Assembly (NCBI GenBank): GCA_036365515.1
Contig: CM070876.1
Location: forward strand, 95,923,300 to 95,987,299
DNA: 64,000 nt
Direction of reading: 5' to 3'
From: Torymus aiolomorphi
Taxonomy: Eukaryota > Arthropoda > Insecta > Hymenoptera > Torymidae
Numbering within the stretch: position 1 is the stretch's first letter; the number at the start of each line of letters is the position of its first letter. The position numbers and the translations under genes are program-made. Positions 11,845 through 21,169 of this stretch are shown in pieces. Below the pieces are notes generated by a model. It had not been told where the DNA came from. It worked only from the letters and a program-made list of their open reading frames with translations, and ran no database searches.

Positions 11845-12180
11845 GCGATTTCCAAAAAATTTTCTTCATAATTAATTTTTGCCCCGTATTTTCTTAACAT
11901 TTCGCTGCCGATTAACCCGTCCTCTTCAATAGGAAAATCGTCAGGAACCAAATGAAAATACAATGTTAAATCGCGGAAAATCAAGGGTATTTTCCCGCGC
12001 GAGTTAATCGATTCCTTAGTAATACCTTTAAGTTCAAGAATTTTGTTTTCAAAAACAATGGCTTTACTAGGTTTTTTTACTAATTTTAAGCAAAGACGGG
12101 CCTGCTCCCGTATCTAACATTAATTTGAGCGATACCCGATAATTTTCAAATGGCATTTCTATTACAGGTGACTTACTATT
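11845..12180 (-). pseudogene. Gypsy-1 aspartic protease, frameshifted
   Basis: The active-site motif LDTGAG lies at about 12096-12120. The C-terminal flap and fold motif GLIGSEMLRKYGAKI lies at about 11870-11920 in a different frame, so an indel separates them. It would process the Gag-Pol polyprotein. Nothing else in the element could supply this activity. Confidence 0.8.
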
Positions 12181-12212
12181 TATACTCAACAAAATGGACT
12201 TTCGCGCAAATT

Positions 12213-12893
12213 TTAATTCTGATTTGTGGTTGATTGGTATGGGCGCGTGCTTTCTGATTGCCCCCAGGTCGCGCCCTGTGCCGCGGGGCTGTTCGCGTTT
12301 CCCGCTTCACGTTGTAATTTTTCTCTATTTTTTCTTTCCAATACCTGGCATTCATTCTCCCAGTGTCCCTCTTTTTTACAATAATTGCAAAGTTTAACAA
12401 AATTATTTATTTGATTCGATTGTGCCACTGCGGGACTGTGCGATCGCGGTCTATATTGATTTTGTGAAACTTGGGGCGTGGCCGGCCGCGCGCTAGCCAA
12501 TGGTTTCGCGGCTGGCGCCGAGACGTGCGCTTGCGTAGCTACGGGCTGCGCCCATGTAGTCGGCTGTGTCGCCGATTGCTGTATACCCGGGGGTAATAAT
12601 GATTTTAACGTCCAACAGTTTTTTGCGATATGATTTCTTTTGTCAGAATATTGACAAATTTCTGTCGGTTTATTTTGAACAATCTTAACTTCAGCCGATT
12701 CTGCTTTCAGTTTGTTATTTTCTTGATTTAATTTACTTTTACGTGTTGGTTCGGTTTTCTCTAAATCTGTAACCTTACGCTCTATTTCTATCGCTTTTTC
12801 TACGGCTTCCTGAAAAGTTGCGGCCACCCCCAATGGCCTCTTAATTTCCCAATCCATACCGCGTACAAAAAATTTTAATTTGTCGGCTTCCAC
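12213..12893 (-). pseudogene. Gypsy-1 Gag, C-terminal part with zinc knuckles
   Basis: The frame contains an intact CX2CX4HX4C knuckle (CNYCKKEGHWENEC). An upstream partner reads CQYSDKRNHIAKNC, in which the second Cys is Ser. A Pro/Gln/Ala-rich linker lies between them. It would package genomic RNA. The frame is cut off from the N-terminal Gag pieces by indels around 12900-13140. Confidence 0.85.
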
Positions 12894-13141
12894 ATGCTGT
12901 GTGAACCCCGCATCATCCCTCTTTTCTCTTTTTGCGGCCTCTTTTAATTCTATTGCGATACGCCTAACTCTGCAAATGTTATAATGTTTTCTTTTTCTCT
13001 TTGTCTGGCCGCGGCTAATTCCCAGATCAAGGTGTGATGTGTTTTATACGATCCGAAATTTGCCTCAAAATATTAAACTAGGTCCATCATATTAACAAAA
13101 ACTATTTCCTCCATTGACTTTGCTGCTTCACCCGTTAGCCG

Positions 13142-13874
13142 TCATCTAATTAATTTTACCAGGTCGGCTTCGTTTGCTGCCGGAATCATGCTAACGGCTT
13201 CTCTTAAACCGAATAAAAAGGTACTAAGTGGAATATTACTACCGTCAAATTTTGGTATGCAGTCTAGTGCATCTTTAATCGACAAATATTTTAACGGAGT
13301 TAAAGTTGTATTTGGGCGAAAAGAATTCATTGTCGTTGGCAGTGTTGTTCTAACATTAACTTCCCCCTGCTACGTGCGGAGTATAATTTGCCGAATTTAA
13401 TAAGTTTGCATCAAAATTCACTTTATTTTGTGTATTATCCCCGTCTGTTGCTTTTAATACCGTTTTATACTGCGTAGCTTCACCGTCTTCCGTTAATTCT
13501 TGATCGGATTTGATTAGAGCCGGAAGTTTTTCGGTAATCAAATGTTTATCTACGCTCGAGATTACTTCCATAATTTCAATAACACTAATATTGTGATGCA
13601 TAAATTCGCGTAAAATGTCTATCATGATTTCATCTTGACAAATTTTTTCAACTAACGCCCTATCCGCGGTTTCTGCGAGAGATAACTGCAACTTCTTAAT
13701 ATCCCGAATTCTTTCCGGATTTACTTCCGATGCCGATTGATATCTAGCCCTGAGCACTGCTACTAACTCATTGAGCGTAGCCGTAACTAACTTAGGTTCC
13801 TCTAAACTAAGATATTTTCGCAAAATCTCCGTTGCTTCAGAATTCCTAGCGACCGCACCGTTTGAAGCTGCCAT
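13142..13874 (-). pseudogene. Gypsy-1 Gag, N-terminal part, frameshifted
   Basis: The ATG at 13874 starts a 172-codon frame (MAASNGAVARNSEATEIL) rich in helices. After a frameshift near 13335-13356 a second frame (13142-13330) contains CIPKFDGSNIPLSTFL, which resembles the conserved capsid-domain entry of Gypsy Gag proteins. Together with 12213-12893 this makes a Gag of ordinary size in at least three broken pieces. The start lies about 140 bp inside the 5' LTR. Confidence 0.75.
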
Positions 13875-13990
13875 TCTAGTAATTTATTTATATTTTTCTT
13901 TTGAACGCAAAAAACGAAGAGAAAAAGAAAATTTTTATACCTGTGGTATGTATGTATATAAAAAAAAATTTTCACTATTTTCACTTTTAT

Positions 13991-14008
13991 CCCGGAAGTG
14001 GGCCCCCA
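13991..14008 (-). other. Gypsy-1 putative primer binding site
   Basis: Two bases after the 5' LTR the minus strand reads TGGGGGCCCACTTCCGGG. This starts like a tRNA-Pro-type primer site (TGGGGGCTCG), but the middle differs, so the primer tRNA is unresolved. Confidence 0.5.
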
Positions 14009-14010
14009 AT

Positions 14011-15023
14011 TGTAACGTCCGTGTTACAATGTCACGAAAACGTTAAAGTAAACGCGATAAATGTTCCAGTTTCGGTTTACGCCTACACGTAATAACGACG
14101 GGAGTAGGAACGCGTGAAAATAGTAGGACTACCAAAATAAACAATGCTAATGCGCGAAATTCATTAAGCGGCAAACGTCAGCGTCAGCGAACAATTAGAG
14201 AGACAGAAAAAAGATAAAGGATAGCGATCTACAAAGTTACTTACTTTGGGGCGGTTGCGGTTGTCACGTTCTCTCAGTTAGCCCTCGGCAGTCTCAGGAC
14301 CCAAGCGCAGCGGGCGATTCAAATGGCAGGAGGACAGGATTGTGTAAATAAAGTAACACTTAAAAATCCAATTATGTGATGTTTATTAATTGCATAAAGT
14401 TACGTTAAAACTGTTACACACTGATTGTAGTCGAGATATAACAAAAACAATTATTCGCGAGACTACAATCAGAAAAGCTTGACACATATTTTAAGTTAAT
14501 TCCACACGAAAATATTCTAAGTTAATTCTGCTCGAAAATATTCTAAGTCAGAATACAAAATGTCAGAAATTATTCTAAGTCCAATTGTTACAATTAAATA
14601 GTCGTCGGACAAGAGCTTCGCCCTTCGAAACAAAAAGAACAAAAGCTTCTGCCTCAAGTGGAGGCGCGATGCGGCTTTTATACCCGCGCTTCTATCTAGG
14701 GCAGATACAAAGATAGGGGAGTGTAGGGTATCTCATCTTTTGCATGGGGTGGCAAAGATTCGGATGGCAAATAAGGTTACTCGGGTTCAAATGTGACGCT
14801 TGCCAAGGACAACGATTGGATCGATAGGCGGTAAAGATACGGGTAAGGTAGGATTTGTTACCATGCGAGCTGTGGCTCTCGCAGGTAACCCAGTTGCTAC
14901 TAGGTGGCGTTACTGACAGGAAATAGGACTCATGGTAACATGAAGGAAAAAAGGTTGTAGGGTGGTAAGGATAGATGGTAGCACGGGTGTCAAAAGTAGC
15001 GGTCAGTCGTGCTCGACGTGACA
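14011..15023 (-). repeat. Gypsy-1 5' LTR (1013 bp)
   Basis: This is a direct copy of 2674-3764. It is followed on the plus strand by ATTG, the second copy of the target duplication. It has two copies of the 26-bp unit against five in the other LTR. Confidence 0.95.
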
Positions 15024-15232
15024 ATTGTTTTTACACAAACCATACCCTCATAGTTATCGATCGAAATATGTTGAAATGTGTTGGGTATTTGAATTTCACA
15101 AAGAGCTACAGATCACTCACCATGTAAATAAATATTTTGGGGTAACTGTGTGGTAAAATGTGTTGTTTTGTTTTCAGGAAACACATACACACTGTTGTTA
15201 CTAGATAATACGATATAAAATTGGTCTCTCAT
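15024..15232 (-). pseudogene. Polinton penton-like protein, N-terminal part
   Basis: The ATG at 15232 overlaps the integrase stop (TAATG). The first 39 codons look like the family N-terminus (FYIVLSSNNSVYVFPENK). An in-frame TGA follows at 15113-15115 and the frame then runs on to the Gypsy-1 insertion. The rest is at 2072-2673. The gene therefore has two independent lesions, a nonsense codon and the retrotransposon. Confidence 0.8.
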
Positions 15233-16317
15233 TATATCTTTTTCAAATTGTTTGCGGGAACCCAGGAATTAAATTTGTCAGGATAGCCTTTCCAACTTAC
15301 AAAATATTTTTTGTTTTTCCCTCTGCTTTTAGTTTTTAGAATCTTATTTATTTGAAATGATTCGGTATGCAAATCTTTTTGTACTCTGGTAAGTTCTTCT
15401 TCGTAGAAAAAACCTTCGATTGGTTCGCCGTCAAGATCTTCTAAAGTATAAACAGGTGGTTGTCTCTCAGTAGATATGCGTATAATTCGGAACAATTCCA
15501 AAGTCCAGCCACTTTCGTATGCTATCATTTTCTTGAATACTAGTTTGGCACGACTGACACGTACCAAGTCACCCACCTTGTATTTAGGATATCGGATACA
15601 AGTCTTATTGTATAGTTGGGCTAGGTTTTGGTTTGCTTTTGCGGCATTGTACAAATTAACTTTAGCAGGAACCATTTTAGTCTCAGAATGCCAAGAACTA
15701 TTGTAAGCATCAACAATTTTTTGTAAAATATCAACATATCTGTACGTGTTTGTATGAGTAAAATATCGCCACAATCGATCCTTCAATGTTCTATTAAACC
15801 TTTCCACCACAGCCGCTTTAATATCAGGATTTCTAACCAGGCGGTAATTTATACTATTTTTGTTAAAAACTTGTTGTATCTCTTTAACGAGAAATTCTTT
15901 ACCTTTATCAGTTTGAAAGAGCATAGGGTGCTGCCCTTTACACTGTGCCAAAATACGCTCCAAAGCTGTAGCGACACTTTTCGATTTTTTGTTACGAATT
16001 GGTTGAACCCATGCAAATTTTGATAAAACAGCTATAACCACAAGTAGATACGTGTTGTCATCGTTATAGGTTTTTAATGACCGTAAATCAGCGAGATCTC
16101 CTTTCCACACATCAAAAGGGTTACGAACGTCATAAGTCCTATGTGGGAAATGACGGCGTACAGGTTTATGTAGAGTATAAGCATCCAGACTTTCAAACCA
16201 TTTGATAATTTTTTTGCGATCATGTTTTTTACCAACTGTTTTTAAAAGGTTGTATGCACCTGCATAGGCTGGTGATTTCGGTGGTCGATAAAACAAATTA
16301 TTTAACGTTTTTTCCAT
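15232..16317 (-). CDS. Polinton retroviral-type integrase with chromodomain
   Basis: This intact 361-codon gene has an ATG at 16317. The catalytic triad is D74 (WKGDLADL), D137 (FQTDKGKE) and E172 (VVERFNRT), with 34 residues between the second D and the E as in D,D(35)E enzymes. The C-terminal 40 residues (YFVSWKGYPDKFNSW) are a chromodomain, typical of Polinton integrases and likely to bind histone tails. It would join the transposon ends to target DNA. Its start overlaps the PLA2-like ORF by 20 nt and its stop overlaps the penton ATG. It is the best-preserved gene of the element with the ATPase. Confidence 0.95.
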   Translation of the reverse strand: MEKTLNNLFYRPPKSPAYAGAYNLLKTVGKKHDRKKIIKWFESLDAYTLHKPVRRHFPHRTYDVRNPFDVWKGDLADLRSLKTYNDDNTYLLVVIAVLSKFAWVQPIRNKKSKSVATALERILAQCKGQHPMLFQTDKGKEFLVKEIQQVFNKNSINYRLVRNPDIKAAVVERFNRTLKDRLWRYFTHTNTYRYVDILQKIVDAYNSSWHSETKMVPAKVNLYNAAKANQNLAQLYNKTCIRYPKYKVGDLVRVSRAKLVFKKMIAYESGWTLELFRIIRISTERQPPVYTLEDLDGEPIEGFFYEEELTRVQKDLHTESFQINKILKTKSRGKNKKYFVSWKGYPDKFNSWVPANNLKKI

Positions 16318-16753
16318 TTATCTTATTCTTAAAATTTTTTAGTTCCTTTTTTTTGTTGTTTTTAATTATTTTTTTAATGTACAAGGAAAACTTGTCAAAA
16401 GTTATTTTACTGATCATACAACAAGTTGTGACCAAAGCCACACTTCTCTCATTAGTTGTAGATGTTTCAGACAACAAACGCGCAAAGGCACGCTTGGCCA
16501 GCAAAAAATCAGCTTTGCTACGGTTACCACCACTGTTTGCAAATGCTATATCATGTTCACAACAATAATCGTCAAGTGGGTTGAAACCATTCTCACCTTT
16601 CGCTAACCTTTCGTTTAGGCGTGTACCAGGTCCACAAAAATGATACCCTGGAGCATGTATTTCAAAAGGTAAAAGATTGATTAAATTATCTACAAGAGTT
16701 GATTCGGGGTGTGTGATCAAATCTTCTTCAATGTTTACTCCAGGCGATCCCAT
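16298..16753 (-). CDS. Phospholipase-A2-like protein of Polinton
   Basis: Starting at the ATG at 16753 gives 151 residues. YHFCGPGTRL (residues 37-46) matches a PLA2 calcium loop. CCEHDIAF (64-71) contains the His-Asp catalytic pair, H67 and D68. RSKADFLLAKRAF resembles the following helix. The Lys/Asn-rich C-terminus is not conserved-looking. The closest families by motif are the parvovirus VP1-type and insect PLA2-like domains, which in viruses help particles leave endosomes. That role here is inference. It overlaps both neighbours by about 20 nt. Confidence 0.8.
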   Translation of the reverse strand: MGSPGVNIEEDLITHPESTLVDNLINLLPFEIHAPGYHFCGPGTRLNERLAKGENGFNPLDDYCCEHDIAFANSGGNRSKADFLLAKRAFARLLSETSTTNERSVALVTTCCMISKITFDKFSLYIKKIIKNNKKKELKNFKNKINGKNVK

Positions 16754-17522
16754 GGAAGAATACAAACTTTTGTAACGTGCCTAGGTGTTTCTTCGGGACG
16801 TAATCTTTTTCTCAACTTTCTTGGAGTTGTTTTATCGGATGGTTTTTCGTTTGTTTCTTCGCTATCAGACTGTTGAGTTTCTTCCTCGCTGCTGACAGAT
16901 TGTTGTGAAGAAACAATCTCCCAAATTTTATTGTTAACAATAAATTCTCGTGGTATATTTGCTTTACGAAGTGCTTGGGCAAACTGACCACAACCATTTA
17001 ACAACGCTTGTTTTCTATTTCTCACAGTATCGTTAATCAAGTCTACTATGTTTCCACCTTTGACGATGCTGCCATCTATGGTAATCTTACCACGAGCATC
17101 CCATGTGACATCACCAAAATCATGCAATCGTTGTAATAACTGTTTTGCTTTAAATTGAAACTTTAGTGGTACACAGTTTATTATGCTCTCATTGCTGTTT
17201 TCTTCATTGGCATCTTCGCCGACATTTACTTTGCCTACTTCATCGGTATCTCCGGGGACATTTACACTACTAACTTGAAACTTATTTGTACTATCATTTT
17301 TTTATAATACATAAAACGCTCCAATGCTTGTTGGTACATTGCATATTTTTCACGATCATCTTGAAATGAGGTCGAATGTATAATTTCGCGCATTTCTTTG
17401 TCTAGTCGCAACGTAGGTGTACCCGGTGTTTGCATAGTAACCAACTTTTCATTTGATAAGCGATGATGTATGTTGTTTATACTTTCTTCAGCGATCAAAA
17501 TCATTTTTCTTGCATGCTCCAT
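16735..17522 (-). pseudogene. Polinton family protein of unknown function, one frameshift
   Basis: The likely start is the ATG at 17522 (MEHARKMILIAEE), followed by a helical region (MQTPGTPTLRLDKEMREI, FQDDREKYAMYQQAL). After a frameshift near 17285 the frame continues with VTWDARGKITIDGS and IVDLINDTVRNRKQ, then an acidic Ser/Glu linker and a basic tail, to the TAA at 16735-16737. I recall this two-part protein next to the ATPase in other insect Polintons, where its function is unknown. One indel separates the halves. Confidence 0.65.
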
Positions 17523-17839
17523 AGTTTTATCACAGGTACCAAGATGAGTGGTAAACAAGTCTGGTATTTGATAATCAACTTCTTTTTAGTTTTCAAACTT
17601 TGCGAAGAATCAGTTAATTTTCTTAAGAATAAAACGTACTTTTTCAATTTATTTTTATAGTTTTTGTTCAAAGGCACGTTACCACGTAAATTATTTAAAC
17701 CACATTCGCAAATGAGAATAACAAGTTTTTTATCTGCTTCACGTAATAAAGTACTTCGTTGATTGTTATCGAAATGAAGCAGAGCTTTTAAAGTATTTAA
17801 ATTTTTTTGTCTAAGACGTTTGCGTCTACTCGGCCCCAT
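17501..17839 (-). CDS. Small basic Polinton protein
   Basis: This 112-codon gene has its ATG at 17839 overlapping the ATPase stop (TAATG). The N-terminus is Arg/Lys-rich (MGPSRRKRLRQKNL). A family-typical CECGLNNLRGNVPLN segment and a basic stretch follow, then a short hydrophobic end (LPLILVPVIKL). The layout suggests a DNA- or membrane-associated virion component, but the role is not established. Its 3' end overlaps the start of the next gene by 22 nt in another frame. Confidence 0.7.
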   Translation of the reverse strand: MGPSRRKRLRQKNLNTLKALLHFDNNQRSTLLREADKKLVILICECGLNNLRGNVPLNKNYKNKLKKYVLFLRKLTDSSQSLKTKKKLIIKYQTCLPLILVPVIKLWSMQEK

Positions 17840-18510
17840 TACAATCGTATGACTGGTATATTATTCCATAGTTCGCTACCTTTTATAGATTTCTTGGGAA
17901 CATAAACATAGTGGTATTTATCAAACGGAAATATATTACTACGAAAACGACAATTATCAGGTGTGTCTTGGCGTAAGTAAAGTAATAAATACGAGTGTGC
18001 CTGTTTAGTTGCATCAAGATAAGTCTCTTGTAGAAATTGTGGATTTTCAGGACACACTTGGCGAGCTAGATACTGTATCTGGGATTTATCCCTAGTGTTT
18101 TTGAAAATAACTATATAATTAGAGTTTAACGAGATTTCACGTTGACCCTTGTGGAAAAGATTTTGTGTGATGAATATTACGCTTAAATTATTATGATGAC
18201 TGCCCTTGGTAAAAAGATTGGCAATAACACCACCCGAAGACTCACGCATCAAGTCGTTTATAATTATCAATTTTGATCTGGGGTCGTCGACAAAGTCTGA
18301 ATTTTTGGGTAAGCCTTCGTGAAATTCGGTATCAACACCCAGCTCTTTATATGTTGATTGCCATTCGGAATAGTAAACTATTATTCGATCGAAGTGTACG
18401 TTACTCATACCATCTATATGTTTTAAAAAGTTTTTAACAAACATTGTTTTTCCACATGATGTGGGACCACAAACCATAGATGTCCAAGGATGTTTGCACT
18501 GTGGATCCAT
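17839..18510 (-). CDS. Polinton packaging ATPase (FtsK/HerA-type)
   Basis: The Walker A box is GPTSCGKT, directly after a KHPWTSMVC strand. The Walker B region reads SKLIIINDL, followed by a sensor-like LSVIFITQN. This is the pattern of A32/FtsK-HerA genome-packaging ATPases in Polintons and adenovirus-like elements. I chose the ATG at 18510 (MDPQCKHPW), because the open frame upstream to 18651 has no ATG and runs into a tandem repeat. The length of 223 codons is ordinary for the family. It appears intact. Confidence 0.9.
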   Translation of the reverse strand: MDPQCKHPWTSMVCGPTSCGKTMFVKNFLKHIDGMSNVHFDRIIVYYSEWQSTYKELGVDTEFHEGLPKNSDFVDDPRSKLIIINDLMRESSGGVIANLFTKGSHHNNLSVIFITQNLFHKGQREISLNSNYIVIFKNTRDKSQIQYLARQVCPENPQFLQETYLDATKQAHSYLLLYLRQDTPDNCRFRSNIFPFDKYHYVYVPKKSIKGSELWNNIPVIRL

Positions 18511-18628
18511 GACAAAAACTGTTTCGTTAAAGGAGATAATATTTGTTATAAGTCTCGAGGTTTGCGGCGGCAGCGGCGGCGGCGCGCGCGTGTCACAAGC
18601 TTTTTGAGAATCATATTGCTGATGAACC

Positions 18629-18735
18629 GACAAGCTAATTTGAAGTGACAAGCTAATTTGAAGTTACAAGCTAATTTGAAGTGGTAAGCTAATTTGAAGT
18701 GATAAGGTAATTGAAGTAACAAGCTAGTTTGTAGC
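18629..18735. repeat. 18-bp tandem repeat upstream of the ATPase
   Basis: About six copies of GACAAGCTAATTTGAAGT, decaying to the right. It lies 120 bp upstream of the chosen ATPase start. Confidence 0.85.
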
Positions 18736-18739
18736 TACA

Positions 18740-19029
18740 AAACTTATGATAAACGCGCTCAACGAGTACCAAAAAGCTTAATGTGAATCAATAAGCCTAC
18801 TGTGAATCGAAAAGCTTGATGTGTTATATCAAACTATTTAATGTACCTCTTGAGCCTTTCGCCACTGCCGCTACCACTTTCGACAGCTTTATTTATGCTA
18901 ACTTTATTACTTTAAAATAGAGATAATTAAGAAACAAACAGATTTTTAATTGAAATATAATTAATTTATTACGGTCATATACCTAACGTGTCAAAGGTAA
19001 GGAAAAACAAGATTGATATTTTAATACAT
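18740..19029. other. AT-rich spacer
   Basis: No open frame or motif recognised. A further irregular series of AAGCTTAATGTGAATC-like words continues the repeat region to about 18,840. Confidence 0.4.
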
Positions 19030-19392
19030 TTATTGATTAATATTTTTGTTCATAACATAATCAATATCCTTCAACTGTAAAGATGCAAGTTCATACATCA
19101 AAATATAGGCATCATCTATTGACATCCTTAAATTATTTTTTTTCAAGATTTTATGTAACTTATTAACATTATGGGTATAAAATCTGCTTGTTATAGAATG
19201 TATATCATAAAATGTAAACTGTGTATATTGTGATAATTGATTTTTTTCTTGTAATTTCTCTTTCGTATAGCTACAAATTTCATTAGATACATATTTTATA
19301 TCTTTGCACGCATTTAACAGATATTTAATCCTATTGTCTACGTTTCTAGAGATGTGTTTGAGCTGATCATAGATTGTTTTATTATACACCAA
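19030..19392 (-). CDS. Unassigned helical ORF
   Basis: This 120-codon AT-rich open frame begins without an ATG (at a TTG) and contains only internal methionines. The predicted product is Lys/Asn/Tyr-rich and mostly helical. I do not recognise it. It lies 51 bp downstream of the next ORF on the same strand and may be a fragment of the same element. Confidence 0.25.
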   Translation of the reverse strand: MVYNKTIYDQLKHISRNVDNRIKYLLNACKDIKYVSNEICSYTKEKLQEKNQLSQYTQFTFYDIHSITSRFYTHNVNKLHKILKKNNLRMSIDDAYILMYELASLQLKDIDYVMNKNINQ

Positions 19393-19443
19393 TCTTGATT
19401 GAAAGCATATCTTTGTTGGTGGATCACCTCTATGATTTTTCTC

Positions 19444-19800
19444 TTATGTTTCGTCTATCAGCTCAAAAGCTTTATCAGAAAAACTTATCATGAACCTTAT
19501 GCTAAAGCTGGTACCACAAGATATTTTTTGATCAACCATTTCGTTTCCTTCAGATTCAAAGAATTCGTCAATCCTGGGAAAACTTTCTTCAAAGTAGATC
19601 CACTCGGTATGCGTAAGTGGTATACCCGCAATATTTTGACCACTTAGACGAACAGCAGGTTTGAAATCACCACAGCCAATAACATGGCTTTCTAGACCAA
19701 CTGTAAGTTTCTTACAGTACGATTTATTTAATCCATACAGTATGGATAGTATTTGGCGACATTGGAACTTAGAGTTTTGATTACTATTCTGAGCAAACAT
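19444..19800 (-). CDS. Unassigned 118-residue protein
   Basis: A true ATG lies at 19800 and the stop at 19444-19446. The central part (GCGDFKPAVRLSGQNIAGI, then THTEWIYFEESFPRIDEFF) has the rhythm of a strand-rich domain ending in a helix. That loosely recalls PC4-like single-strand DNA-binding folds, but I cannot demonstrate this. It sits 0.9 kb upstream of the Polinton ATPase on the same strand, so it could be an accessory gene of that element. The frame is intact. Confidence 0.4.
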   Translation of the reverse strand: MFAQNSNQNSKFQCRQILSILYGLNKSYCKKLTVGLESHVIGCGDFKPAVRLSGQNIAGIPLTHTEWIYFEESFPRIDEFFESEGNEMVDQKISCGTSFSIRFMISFSDKAFELIDET

Positions 19801-19944
19801 TTTTCAGTATTATCATGCTTTAGTAGGATCCAAGATTAAAATGACAGATAATTAAAGTACCCCTTTATATATAAAGTATCCATAAACACTCACAGTCTAA
19901 CAACCCTTCCTAATCTTTGAGAATGTAATCATTTCTAGATTGAG

Positions 19945-19998
19945 TGTGTGTGTGTGTGCGCGCGCGCGTGCGTGTGTGCGTGTGTGTGTGTGTGTGTG
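19945..19998. repeat. GT/GC microsatellite
   Basis: Alternating GT with interspersed GC dinucleotides, a potential Z-DNA-forming tract. Confidence 0.9.
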
Positions 19999-20219
19999 AG
20001 GGTATGGTGTTATGAGTGTTAATAAACCATTAAATTAATTATAGGTATAATGATTTATAAAGTTTAAGTATTTTTTTACATCATGAACCATATAAAAATC
20101 ATTCCTAAAATAAGAAACGACAAGTATTTTACAAAATTTTAAAAAGTATTTATTATCATAATGAGATATATTTAAAAATATTGTTAAAGAGGTCATAGGT
20201 TTACAAGAAAATACAGTAT

Positions 20220-20624
20220 TTATTTTGATGTGTTTTTATTCAGCTTCAATTTTTCAGTTTCACTTTTTAATTCATTAATTTGATTCTGTTGCTGTTCAAA
20301 CTTCCGCTCAAAATTTTGATTTAATACTAATAAATGTTTTGTAATTTTATTTAATTGTTTACATAGATTATCTTTTTTTCTAAGTAAGTTTTCTGTATGA
20401 TGCACATTACAGTCAAGAATAAGTTTTATGTATTTGTTATTTTTTTCTAAGTCATCTAAATTTTTTAAATCTCTATTTATTGATTCAACAGTATTGAATA
20501 ATGAATTTTCATTGGTCCAATGATCTTCGTCATATGCGTCGAGAGTTTCGACTCGTTCAATGACATTTAAAATTGCCATATGTGTACGATTTTCATCGAA
20601 GACCATGTTGAAATCAGGTATCAT
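20220..20624 (-). CDS. Unassigned coiled-coil protein
   Basis: An ATG at 20624 starts 134 codons to a stop at 20220. The C-terminal half is Lys/Glu/Gln/Asn-rich with leucine spacing typical of a coiled coil (NFERKFEQQQNQINELK). No known domain is seen. It shares strand and AT-rich composition with the ORFs at 19.0-19.8 kb, so all three may be one cluster, perhaps the upstream end of the Polinton. Confidence 0.4.
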   Translation of the reverse strand: MIPDFNMVFDENRTHMAILNVIERVETLDAYDEDHWTNENSLFNTVESINRDLKNLDDLEKNNKYIKLILDCNVHHTENLLRKKDNLCKQLNKITKHLLVLNQNFERKFEQQQNQINELKSETEKLKLNKNTSK

Positions 20625-20639
20625 CTAACAAGTTATTTT

Positions 20640-21169
20640 CCATTTTAAAATTCACCTTGTTACAATATTAACAACTTAAGAGAGAGTGGTAGTATTTAAT
20701 ACTTTAAGAAGAACTCACTTTAACGTGCGATAGAAGTATGTCTGGATGATGAAGTGTTTTTCTACGATCACTCAAACCAAATTTATAAGTATGTAACAGC
20801 TTACTGGTTCAACTATTCTTTGATAGTTTCTGGGGCGCAGACAAACTGAACTGTGGTGTAAATATCGTTTAATACGGCTTATATACACACCAAAGAGCAT
20901 GAAACTACGGATTTTACGGTGGCGATGGAATAAAAGAATGCAGAGCAACGAAGCGAAATTTTGAGGAATAGGCACTTTTGAATTTAAAAAGTCTAAAAAC
21001 ATAATCGTAGGTTAACATATTATAATGAAAAATCACCGAAAAATCTTTTTAAAACACTCAGAATTATAAAAAATTCCATAAAATAATTTCTACGACTGAG
21101 TTATAAAATACGGTAAATAGATGGATACAATGTGTAGTAAAACTATGTTACTCTGAACTGATATGAAAA
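20640..21169. other. AT-rich stretch, no feature seen
   Basis: No gene-like open frame, terminal repeat or known motif was recognised on either strand. Confidence 0.4.

Larger units (their letters stand above)
2674..15023 (-). mobile_element. Ty3/Gypsy LTR retrotransposon (Gypsy-1)
   Basis: Two direct LTRs (14011-15023 as 5', 2674-3764 as 3') begin TGTAAC and end GTAACA or GTGACA. They flank an interior with gag zinc knuckle, aspartic protease, reverse transcriptase, RNase H and integrase in Gypsy order on the minus strand. The target duplication is ATTG. A putative primer binding site abuts the 5' LTR and a G-rich polypurine tract abuts the 3' LTR. Frameshifts and stops break gag, protease and integrase, so this copy is dead. 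The coding organisation, with a long insert between RNase H and integrase, recalls 412/mdg1-type elements, but clade assignment is tentative. Confidence 0.95.
15024..18740 (-). mobile_element. Maverick/Polinton element, right segment
   Basis: The Polinton resumes after Gypsy-1 with the penton N-terminus, integrase, PLA2-like protein, two small family-typical proteins and the packaging ATPase, tightly packed on the minus strand. The right terminal inverted repeat could not be recognised because its partner is outside the window. The element may extend to about 20.6 kb if the ORFs there belong to it. Confidence 0.85.

Noticed and set aside
17837..17841. TAATG overlaps read as a bacterial operon
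   Set aside because: All surrounding genes are Polinton genes in an insect transposon landscape; no ribosome binding sites or bacterial genes are present.
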